From Phoronis australis (lineage: Eukaryota; Phoronida; Phoronidae), in the NCBI GenBank assembly GCA_002633005.1, contig NMRA01000739.1:1-50295 (forward strand): DNA of 50,295 nucleotides. The letters run 5' to 3'. A program made the position numbers and the translations under genes. Positions 35,958-44,701 of the stretch are shown piece by piece. Every line of letters starts with the position of its first letter. Position 1 is the stretch's first letter. The notes beneath the pieces are model-generated. The model did not search any database. It was given only the letters and a program-made list of their open reading frames with translations, and was not told the DNA's origin.

Positions 35958-36473
35958 AGTTCATCGAAGACTCACAGTTGTTGACAGCTCAACATTTATC
36001 CCAACTACGGCAGTACATGAGTGTTCCAGAGAAGACGTTTCGATTGCTGTATCGAGCTACGCGTGATGGCATGGTAGGCAAAATATTTCACAGGCTATGC
36101 GACAAACAGGGGCCTACCATCACCATAGGTCGCAAAGCTAATACTCAAACCGTTTACGGCGGATACACAGCTAGAGCTTGGTCAGGATCTCAAAGCGTAG
36201 CCGCCGATAAGAATGCCTTCATCTTCCGTCTGTGTGGCTCACAAGAATGCACAAGTGCAATGTATTCACAAACAGTACCTTCTAAAGCTATTGTGGATTT
36301 TTCGACCTGTGGGCCAGCATTTGGAGGCGGCGACTTGATTTTCTTTAACAGGTATCTCAGTTACAACAAAGAACTCACCTCCGATGGATTCTGCTCAAGA
36401 CACCACTACAACGGTTCACTCGATTGTGGGTACCGCGTCACATGGGAGGACATAGAGGTATACGGCCTCGCAG
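35958..36473 (+). CDS. TLDc domain 1 exon (internal, phase 1-1)
   Basis: The acceptor is CCATTGTTTCCAG, with the exon starting at 35958, and the donor is G|GTAAGTCAG at 36474. The length is 516 bp (172 codons), symmetric phase 1-1. The protein opens EFIEDSQLLTAQHLSQLRQY, then FRLLYRATRDGM, FHRLCDKQGP, TITIG, VYGGYTAR, AFIFRLCGSQEC, a GPAFGGGDLIFF segment and finally VTWEDIEVYGLA, the full TLDc order. It has six cysteines, one more than the sister domains (an extra Cys in FSTCGPAFG). It lacks the SYNATS sequon of the others but has an NGS sequon nearby. The ATG at 35905 just before it is in another frame and not the start. It is the most divergent of the domains. Function is unknown. Confidence 0.88.
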
Positions 36474-36796
36474 GTAAGTCAGTGGATCGAAGTCGAAATT
36501 TCTTTAGCCTATTACACAATGACTATAAGTGGTTGTAGCTGCCGTTGTTTTAGATTGTATCTTATTGGTGTTGTTATTGACTATCCTAAAAGTTTGCTAT
36601 GTCCCCTTTTAAAGGAAGGAACGTGATGTTGATCGACGATGCTTTTGAATGTCTTACAAGCATCATTTTGTCTTGTGGTCCATCGCTATCCATTCTCAGT
36701 GGTGTGAGTTTCTTGAGAGATGCTTTCCATAGTTTTAACAACGTCGTAGTTGTAAAACTTATGGCAAAGTTTGTGTGAATTATTATCATTTTTCAG

Positions 36797-37336
36797 AATT
36801 CATAGAAGACTCTAAACTCATGACAAGTATAGATCTTAGAAAGCTGCAATTGTACATGCGCGTACCAGCCAAAAGTGTTAAGTTGATGTACCGTGCCACG
36901 CGAGACGGTATGTCGGGACAAGCTTTTCACCACTTCGTCAACAAAATAGGTTCCACGATAACTATTGGCCGGGAGGCAACCACCGGCAACCTCTACGGTG
37001 CGTATACGTCCAGGTCTTGGAAAAGTACCAATGGTCACGGTCTTGACATCAGAGCTTTCCTGTTCCGCCTGTGTGGGCAAGGGTGTAGAAGCCGAAAATT
37101 CGAACTTAAATCATCACGACGTCCGTATGCTGTCTACGATCATTCAAACTATGGACCCACGTTTGGTTTCAACCATGACCTGACGTTTTTTGCGGGAGCA
37201 TACAGCTACAACACAACTTCCAAGTATTTTGCTACAAATGGGCAGTGCTCAGAGTCCGACAAAACGTATGATGGTGGACCAGTTGGCTGTGGATCCAACG
37301 TTAAATGGATTGACGTGGAGACGTACAGGGTTGAAG
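36797..37336 (+). CDS. TLDc domain 2 exon (internal, phase 1-1)
   Basis: The acceptor is ATCATTTTTCAG, with the exon starting at 36797, and the donor is G|GTAAAT at 37337. The length is 540 bp (180 codons). The peptide contains EFIEDSKLMTSIDLRKLQLY, VKLMYRATRDGM, FHHFVNKIGS, ITIGREATTG, AFLFRLCGQGC, GPTFGFNHDLTFFAG, AYSYNTTSKYFA and VKWIDVETY. The first cysteine conserved in the other domains (FHxLC) is replaced here by Val, leaving four cysteines, an even number. The N-T-T sequon is kept. The intron before it is 323 bp. The open frame continues 16 codons past the donor to a stop, which I take as intron. Confidence 0.88.
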
Positions 37337-38024
37337 GTAAATTCACCAGAGGGAAAGAAGTTGCCAACTGGCCCTCTATTTTATAGACTGGCTAAATTAG
37401 ACAATGTTAAATCCATCATTGTGATCGGATATGTCTTTTTACAGCTTAAATCGTAAATGCCGTCATCGTCTTCTGACAAAAAGTACAAATTATGTCTTTT
37501 CAAAAACGTACTTAACATATGAAACTGACAGAAGAGGAATATGGTTGTCCTTTAGCAACAGCCAGTTCTCTTCCGTAACTACAAACAGATGTTGCGAAAT
37601 CAATGTTTAACTGTTTCATACTTTACTAGGCTTTCATCTGTGTCTTTAAATCCCGTTGCTTGAAAGTTTCACAGTATCACTAGATTTGCATGCTCTTTCC
37701 GGAGACATTTTTCATACTTTCTTGGAACAGTTGTCTCGCTGGGACTGGAAGTCACGTGTTTGCATTTAGGCTCGTACTTGCCAACATTATGTTGTGTAGT
37801 TTGAGATTCGAAATAACGAAACGAGTTGTTTATGTGTAGCCTAAACCTTTTTTTACTTTTGATCCAAGTTTGGTAACAAAGAAATCACAAGTTTAAGATG
37901 ACACCACGTTCACTTCTATTTCGTGACAGGGTGGAAATTACTTTAAGTTACGAATTCCCAGCCTCTGGGATTACGGTTGTAATGGTTATTATACTGTCTA
38001 TTTCACCAGAGTTGACAATTTCAG

Positions 38025-38558
38025 AGTACATAGAAGATTCCCACCTCTTATCAACCCATCAACTGACACAGTTAAGGCAATACATACCAGACAAGAAGAT
38101 GAAGTTGCTGTACCGCGCCACAGTCGACGGAATGTCAAACAACGTCTTTCATTCTCTATGCGGCTGGAAAGGTCCCACACTCAGCGTAGGACTCGAGGCT
38201 ACTAAAGGCACCGTCTACGCTGGATATACATCTAGATCATGGATACTATCCGGAGGGTATGCTTCTGACAACAATCCCTTCCTTCTACGCTTGTGTGGCC
38301 CAGAATGCACCAGTAGGCGATTCAACCAGATATCAGCTAAACGTCAGTATGCTGTTAACGATGATTCCAACAAGGGACCTACATTTGGTGATGGTCATGA
38401 CCTAACGTTCTTCGCTGGAAGTTATAGCTACAACGCAACATCAAAATACTTTGCTACCAATGGTTACTGCTCTGGGGGTGACAACACGTATGATGGAGGA
38501 TCAGTAGGTTGCGGGACAAGTGTCAAGTGGACGGATATTGAAGTTTACGGCGTCGAAG
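38025..38558 (+). CDS. TLDc domain 3 exon (internal, phase 1-1)
   Basis: The acceptor is GACAATTTCAG, with the exon starting at 38025, and the donor is G|GTAAGG at 38559. The length is 534 bp (178 codons). The peptide contains EYIEDSHLLSTHQLTQLRQY, MKLLYRATVDGM, FHSLCGWKGP, LSVGLEATKG, VYAGYTSR, FLLRLCGPEC, GPTFGDGHDLTFFAG, SYSYNATSKYFA and VKWTDIEVYGV. It is the closest of the set to a generic TLDc consensus around GPTFGxGHDL. Five cysteines and an N-A-T sequon are present. An alternative acceptor 15 bp upstream (TTTCACCAG) keeps the frame and would add five residues. The ATG frame reading into it from 37898 passes through intron and is not the gene start. Confidence 0.88.
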
Positions 38559-38871
38559 GTAAGGCATAAGCGGAGGTAATGAAGGTTGAAAAAAGTGAAC
38601 TACGTTAAACGGACTACAATAATTAATCTCAGAAAGCGCTTTAACAGTTGCTGGGATCGTTTTCGCCAATTTTACGTTGTTTGCGTGAAAGTGTTTCACT
38701 TACAGCCGAAATTCATTTTTGCTTTCTTGTATTTTCATAATGTTTCTGACTCCCTAGTAAAACAACGCTTTTTGAAATGAACTGGACTATGCCAGGAGCA
38801 GTTTCATACCAATGTATGTATATTCAAGAACATCTTAATTACTGTACACGAACGTTTACATTGTATTCCAG

Positions 38872-39428
38872 AGTCCATCGAGAATTCACCACTGTTGTCC
38901 AGTCAGCAGGTGTCGCAAATCCGCCAATACTTACCCAACAAGGAGTTTAAATTGCTCTACCGTGCAACCGGTGACGGCATGTCGGGTACAACTTTCCATC
39001 AACTGTGCGACTTTAAGGGTCCGACTATCAGCATAGGTCGAGAAGCTACGACACACACTGTTTACGGGGGTTATGCATCTCGGTTTTGGGAATCAAGTGG
39101 AGGGGGGACATACAAAGAAGACAGAAATGCGTTTTTGTTTCGTGTTTGCGAATCGACTTGTACCAGTAAAAGGTTCAACTTGATGCCGATTCTCAGCGAT
39201 TTTGCTCTATATTTTCGAACGAACTACGGTCCGACGTTTGGTGGTAACCGAGGCTTGATGTTCTTCTATGGCTCCTACAGCTTCAACACAGCCTCTAAGT
39301 ACTTTGCCAGCAATGGTTACTGTTTCGATAAAGATCTCACGTACATCGGGGGACCACTTGGTTGTGGGTTTTATGTCAAATGGACGGACGTAGAGGTTTA
39401 CGCTGTTAACGAAAATCCGTATAATTAG
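38872..39428 (+). CDS. TLDc domain 4, terminal exon with stop
   Basis: The acceptor is CATTGTATTCCAG, with the exon starting at 38872, and the stop is TAG at 39426-39428. It encodes 184 residues: ESIENSPLLSSQQVSQIRQY, FKLLYRATGDGM, FHQLCDFKGP, ISIGREATTH, VYGGYASR, AFLFRVCESTC, GPTFGGNRGLMFF, GSYSFNTASKYFA and VKWTDVEVYAV, then a short unique tail. The SYNATS sequon has become FNTAS. It is far closer to the terminal exon at 833-1377 than to its own neighbours, so the two terminal exons share a recent gene duplication. The 313-bp intron before it and the 3' flank are also shared with that copy. Confidence 0.88.
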
Positions 39429-39868
39429 CCCGATGATGAGTTTCTAATAGTCTATTGCCTTAAACGACTTACTCTTACTGTAATGACGTAAGCAAAATAT
39501 CACTTCGAGCCCCAAAAGTTGTCGTTCCAATAGTAATATGAAGTGTCCGTCTGTTCTGTCAGTTTGAGATGTCGACCCCCATAATAATATGGGGCCCTTT
39601 CTAACATTACCGAAATGCGGGACCCCCTTTTAAGACGGAGTTCCGATCTTTGCTCAGTGTGTGGCAGGGTTCTCATTATCATTATGACGTATCCGCTTTT
39701 TTGTGACCTTAGGATTGGACCCTTCTCTTAATGTGAGTGGCTGAAACTGGCTAACTGGCGACATGAATCTTTAAAGTCACTGCAGCCGTTATGAGAATTT
39801 TCTTCACGTTTGACAGCGTGGACCTAATGAGAGGTGCATGTGTATTATGAATGGTACATTTCTTGTCA

Positions 39869-39874
39869 AATAAA
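39869..39874 (+). terminator. candidate polyadenylation signal
   Basis: AATAAA, 441 bp after the stop of the TLDc gene. The sister locus lacks it at the matching position. Confidence 0.3.
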
Positions 39875-40299
39875 GGGTAATGGTTAACAAGACTTCTTCA
39901 TCTCCACGAAAATATGAACATCCTCCATGTGAGCTGCATTTGGGAGATTACCTTTCTCTTCGATAAAGTGACTAAAATTGTCTTCGTCCACACGACTAAA
40001 CAAACCTGTCCCCGGCGTAAAAATCTCTTTTACCTCCTCAGGAAAATTCAGAAGCCCCAATAGGGCATTATGGGATTGAATACTGCATGCCTACGATTAT
40101 CGCTTTAAAACTGCTATGAGCCAGCGTTCTGTACAAGTTTCGAATTCGAGCACTTCCCAATAGAAGTTCGGTCCCTTGTTGCTTGGCAAACTGAAAACAA
40201 ATTATGGTAATGAAGAAAACTGACATTTCCTGTTTATTCGAGACCATGCACAGATCATAAAGTGAAATATCATGACAAACCAATCCAGTTTGTTCACCT

Positions 40300-40447
40300 C
40301 AGGGCCAGATCCATGATTAAGAGCTACGGGGGGCCAGGGCAGAGGATTTTGACCGTCAGACATTCGCACCCCCGAACTGCCAAATGAAATCTGGGAGAAT
40401 TTTAGGGGGTTCATGGCCCCCTTGGCCCCCCTCTCAATCCGCCACTG
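40300..40447 (-). mobile_element. 148-bp hAT-like MITE
   Basis: Ends are CAGGGCCAGATCCATG and, reading inwards from the right, CAGTGGCGGATTGAGAG, similar to the CAGxGGCGGATC ends of hAT-type MITEs. The interior has opposed G and C runs. It is the inverse of the partial copy at 50198-50295. The 8-bp flanks (GTTCACCT and CATCTTGT) do not match, so no target duplication is claimed. Confidence 0.7.
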
Positions 40448-41253
40448 CATCTTGTTGTCTTCCAATGACAATTTAGGGACAGTTGTGTCTAATACCCGAA
40501 ATTACATTCAATTTGACTAAGGCACACTTTGACGACACCGTAGTCTAATCACAGTTGTGAAGTATTTTGTTGATTCACCGACACTAAGTACTATTAATTG
40601 ACACGTGACTGTTTAAGCTGAGTTTAAGTAGCTGCTTTCATTCTCAACAAACACAGATAAATGAGCATTCCACGGGATACGAAAACAATTGAACTCTTAT
40701 TGAAATTAAGTGGTTAATGTCAATAGTACAAAATTGTTAATACTCAAATCAGTACCAATGTTTCATTCATGGAATGTCTTTGCTTTCAGATTCGTAACAG
40801 TTCTTTTAACAGAACCTTATATATTAATCTCAGATTAGCTCACAACTCACCACACAACAAGAGGTGAATGCTAGAGACTACACACCAACATAGTGCGTAC
40901 CAAACTGAAAAATAATGGGCTGTAAATATGAACGTCATGCTATTAGTAATTAGTTTGCGGTTGTTAATCAAAACTGAAATCCATATTCCCCATGCGCCAT
41001 GCTTAAGACACAGCCAGACAAACATCGGCTAAATCTGGGAATAGCAAAAAGTTTCAGCTATTGGGCAACAAATTCTGATGTAGCCACTTAACTAAACCTC
41101 AAGTTATCATGGCATGGGAGTTCCTGTCATTCGGGCATGTATTGTTAGACAGAGACTTACCAAAACATAAAACAAAATATCATTATGTTAAGCCAGTAAG
41201 TAAGACACATAATCATTCAGTAAGAGGGTCTCGACACAATACACTGGCTGGGA
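40448..41253. other. no recognisable gene
   Basis: AT-rich sequence with short frames only. Confidence 0.5.
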
Positions 41254-41491
41254 GGAGAGTGGGGTAAAACGGCCCACCGAGTAAGACGGCAAGAAATATT
41301 TGATGCCCCTTGAAGTTAGGTGAGTACCTCCCTTTCGTAACAAATTTAGAAAATGTAATGTACGAAATAAACTTGATTGTGTGATTAAGCTTAACAGTAA
41401 TGCCTTGTGAACGAGAAAATGACAACAAAATTTAAAATGACTTTAACTAGTTTTCTCGGTGCACGCTTGATTGTGGTGACATCATTAACGG

Positions 41492-41655
41492 GTAAGACGG
41501 ACCGCTGGGTATTGGGATAAGACGGACCGCTGGGTAGTGGGATAAGACGGACAGCTGGGTAGTGGGATAAGACGGACAGCTGGGTAGTGGGATAAGACGG
41601 ACAGCTGGGTAGTGGTATAAGACGGACAGCTGGGTAGTGGGATAAGACGGACAGG
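41492..41655. repeat. 25-bp minisatellite, about 6.5 copies
   Basis: The unit TAAGACGGACAGCTGGGTAG plus TGGGA is repeated with few changes. Its TAAGACGG core echoes TAAAACGG in the element ends, so the array could be an expanded transposase binding site. Confidence 0.97.
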
Positions 41656-41724
41656 GTGACCGTTTTACCCCATACATATTTAATAGAGTGGCAGAAATAA
41701 TTTTCAATGTTTTGTTTTTAGATA

Positions 41725-41922
41725 ATGCCGCGGAAATATATACATGTAAGAACGTCTTCAAGAAATGCATGGGAAAGGGAGGACATGGAGAAGGCAATAG
41801 CCGCGATGAGGAGGGGAGAGATGGGCTGTAAAACTGCTGCAAGGCAGTTTGGAGTACCGAGAACTACTCTGAAGCGTAAATTTAAAGACCAGAATGGGCC
41901 CATGACCAATGTGCCGGGGTAG
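41725..41922 (+). CDS. psq-type HTH protein, remnant of pogo transposase N-terminus
   Basis: ATG at 41725 follows a possible acceptor (TTTGTTTTTAG). The 65-residue peptide begins MPRKYIHV and contains WEREDMEKAIAAMRRGEMG, then CKTAARQFGVPRTTLKRKF, the Pipsqueak-type helix-turn-helix (AAxxFGVPRxTLxRK recognition helix) that starts pogo-like transposases. After the stop, another frame (41922-41963) reads DSEDEDYVCDLCL and then stops, resembling the acidic Cys-containing C-terminal tail of the same proteins. I infer that an internal deletion removed the DDE catalytic core and left the two ends side by side. The ORF itself is intact and might still bind DNA. It lies inside the element at 41254-42400. 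Confidence 0.7.
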   Translation: MPRKYIHVRTSSRNAWEREDMEKAIAAMRRGEMGCKTAARQFGVPRTTLKRKFKDQNGPMTNVPG

Positions 41923-42400
41923 ATAGCGAAGACGAAGATTACGTCTGTGACCTCTGCCTCTAGCGACTGCTCGTGGTGGAAAATTTATTGTTAGTTGCTA
42001 CATTAAATGTGAACTGCCAGTTTCGTCATGTTAAGTTTTTAAAAGCTAAGAACGTATATTGTATAATGTATGATTTAAAAATAAAGAAAAAAGACTTTTG
42101 TTATAAAATTTCGTTGTATAAATCGATGATTACATTTAATCAGTGTAGGTAGTAGCAGGGCCGTTTTACTCAACTGCAGTGACCGTCTTAACCACAAGGT
42201 AGGGTAAAACAGCCCAGCACCCCACAAAAAGTCAAATCTGTCTTGGGCCAAGACGGTGCAATTTTAATTCTACTAATTATGTTTTTTATGAACTGCAAGG
42301 TAAGCTCTTCGAACATGATTAATTCCTTGTACATACATCGTATACTTTTTGGGTAATGGATCTTTAAAGTTAAGGGTGCCGGTTTACCCCACTCTCCCCC

Positions 42401-43411
42401 TTTATAAATAACTTGAGCTCATCACTTTAACTCAGGTGGTGACAACAGTACCAAAATTCAATGTTGCGCTTAGAGTAAGGCCATTGAAATTAGTGTTTAG
42501 AAATACCAGCACTGTAAAGTGTCCACAATGTGAATGTGACATATTCAACAAGCAAATCTCACGTACCTTATGCAATCTGCTCCTCTATTAACTTGACCAA
42601 GAAGGTACATGTATCATCTACAGCCTCATCCATCTCTGGTTGGCCACTCGTCTCAGATGGTGCAAACGTGTCTTTATTGTCCTAGTCTTTCCTCGTCTTT
42701 CTCTAATCTTTGAGATAACGGGACCTGTTGGCTTGACTCACTAATGGATACAAGTTTCAGTTTCTGCAACAAAGGATTACTCTATGGAATAAGGGTGCAA
42801 CAATATGAGCATGAAGTAACAGCAATACTTAATCACTGTACCTACTACTAAATATTTAAAATATGGTGCTTGTTAACGTTTACGCAAAAATGGGAATTAT
42901 AATTAGCTCGTTTTAAATTTGACCAGAAATAGTAACCGCGAACACAAATTCTCTATTGTGTATACTGTAAGTACCAAACGTATGACAGAATTAATGAAAG
43001 TAGACTTTAGCAGGGCTTCCTTGTTATCGAAGTGGGCGTCTGTGGACTGTGAAATTTTCCCCTGGGCCTTCGAGAACTGGTGGGACTCCATGATCATCGT
43101 GGTCCAACCCATGTCATTCTCTAACAGACAAATGGAAGTTTTTCCGAACTGCAGCCCCCATAGGGAAAAAGAGAGAACACATTCTGGGTCAGACGGGTCA
43201 CCACCGCAATTTCTGACTCTCTTCCACGGCCGGTTCACTATAGGGGGCTGGAGGGACTATGTTCCCACTTTTTTCAGTGCTCTGCCGCCCGTGAACTTCG
43301 CATATTCTTCCACCTATTAAGAATGGAGTTACACACTAGAGGTAATTGGACATTATAGGCAACGTCGGTTCCTCACAACTAATGTTGTCAAGAACACAAA
43401 TAATATCAGTA
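42401..43411. other. no recognised gene; opposed open frames at 42903-43320
   Basis: Both strands are open over about 330-400 bp. The - frame (42903-43238) and the + frame (42919-43320) overlap almost fully, and neither shows a domain. The sequence GGAACATAGTCCCTCCAGCC (reverse strand, near 43246-43265) looks like a repeat consensus, but I cannot place it. Confidence 0.35.
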
Positions 43412-44701
43412 GGAGAGAGTGGGGCAATATGAGCCAATTTTCTAATTATCGGTCTTAACATCTAAATAAAGAAACTAATTCCAGAAACTAAAACAGGATA
43501 ATAAACTTCATTGTGTCCTTATTGTATACAATAAAAATAATGACAATTGAAAAAGTGCAACATGTTTTTTTTGGTATTTTACGTTAGTCAGTCAGATGGC
43601 TCAAAGTACCCCAACTACGGGACACTTTGATCCATAGCAAAGTATAGTCAACAACACACATTCAATATCTTAAAAATATAGTTGGTTACTTAACGTATGT
43701 CTTTGACTTGATACTTGATACTGTTTGACGAAATAAGGAATAAACTAACTACCAGTTTAACCCAGGTTTTAATCTAAACACGAGTCACACTTAAAGTTTC
43801 CAACACCGATGTGCGATGTGCATGTTTCGTGGGCCTAGTCAAGGCAAGTTTTGCACTGTATCCAATCCATGTAATTGGTTCCAAATATTGTTCATTGCAT
43901 ATCAGGCAGTAATGATTTCTGACAAGGGACATGCCACATCCTTTCCGCAAACCTTTACTGGATCGCTTTGGCTGTGAGGTCATGGATAATGTGCCCAGTC
44001 GGGTTGATTTTTTTTAGTTCTTTGACATTCTTTTTCAATATAATCAGCTTTTTTTCAGAGCTGCTTATCAGCACCTTTGAATATCCACGTTGGCAATTTT
44101 TGATCTTGTGGCTGCAGCAGTGGAAAAATGCGGCACCAGACGGATGTCTAATAGGTCATCAAAAGAACAATCTTACTGTCATACATTCCTTTATTAGTCT
44201 TTCGTTGTTACTTTTTAACCATTTTCTGCACTAAAGTTGCACCAAAATACTTAAAACTTGTTAAAGTTGTTGCTTACATAACGATGGGGCATTATGAGCC
44301 ATGGCTCAACCCGCACACTATGGTTCATAGTGCCCCATCCTCAAATTCTGAAGCAAAACAAAAGTAACTCAAAATTAGGTCAGCTCTCAACATCGAAATG
44401 TATGGCTGCTTCAGCCCATTTCTAAACGTATTATTACAGCCCTTCAGTTCCCGTGTGTCTAGGTTATCGTTTATTACAGATGAAAAACTAACTTACCTTG
44501 AAATTTTACTCAAATCGGCAAATTATCAACAACAGGATACAAAATCCACATTTGCGCGAAACAGAAAATCATATAAAATGGTTTCACACCTTGCCAGCAG
44601 GAGCACATGCAAGTGACATCTGGTGCCAAAGTATTGGTTTACTTTAATTTGGCAAGTAAAGGAACATAGTGCCACATGGCTCAAGGTGCCCCACTTTCTG
44701 C
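43412..44701 (-). mobile_element. pogo-like DNA transposon with TA target duplication
   Basis: The left end GGAGAGAGTGGGGC and right end GCCCCACTTTCTGC are inverted with two mismatches, and TA borders both sides (43410-43411 and 44702-44703), as for the Tc1/mariner-pogo group. Subterminal words TATGAGCCA / TGGCTCAA recur inside (43431, 43600, 44295, 44677). The ends resemble those of the element at 41254-42400, so both belong to related families. The reverse strand near its left end codes CLICNEQYL and WIGYSAKLA (43774-43983), a decayed zinc-binding C-terminal tail of a pogo transposase. No catalytic core was found. Confidence 0.7.

Larger units (their letters stand above)
24257..39428 (+). 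other. proposed gene: secreted protein with four tandem TLDc domains
   Basis: The model joins 24257-24320, 35958-36473, 36797-37336, 38025-38558 and 38872-39428. All junctions are GT-AG and phase 1, the split codon is always Glu, and the product would be about 735 residues: leader, then TLDc domains of 172, 180, 178 and 184 residues with almost no linker. The terminal four exons are strongly supported as one unit; the link to the leader exon is less certain. The 11.6-kb first intron is filled with Penelope-like remnants, microsatellites and duplicated blocks. Confidence 0.6.
38690..40265 (+). repeat. segmental duplicate of 640-2235
   Basis: Collinear homology through intron, terminal TLDc exon and about 850 bp of 3' flank. 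The homology ends close to the short repeat inserted at 40300. Confidence 0.85.
41254..42400 (+). mobile_element. non-autonomous pogo-like DNA transposon
   Basis: The left end GGAGAGTGGGGTAAAACGGC and the right end GCCGGTTTACCCCACTCTCC (42378-42397) are inverted copies with one mismatch. The body holds a 25-bp minisatellite, a short ORF with a psq-type DNA-binding domain, a stretch coding a Cys-containing acidic tail, and AATAAA near 42080. At 1.15 kb it is too short for a full transposase, so it is an internally deleted copy. No TA duplication is evident, perhaps because of boundary decay. Confidence 0.75.

Noticed and set aside
37898-38569. A 223-codon single-exon TLDc ORF starting at ATG 37898
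   Set aside because: The first 42 codons lie before a good acceptor at 38024 and have no counterpart in the other TLDc exons. The apparent hydrophobic N-terminus is a translated polypyrimidine tract.
42903-43320. Opposed 111- and 133-codon frames
   Set aside because: Both strands are open over the same bases and neither has a domain. Could be a repeat or non-coding RNA, but nothing decides it.
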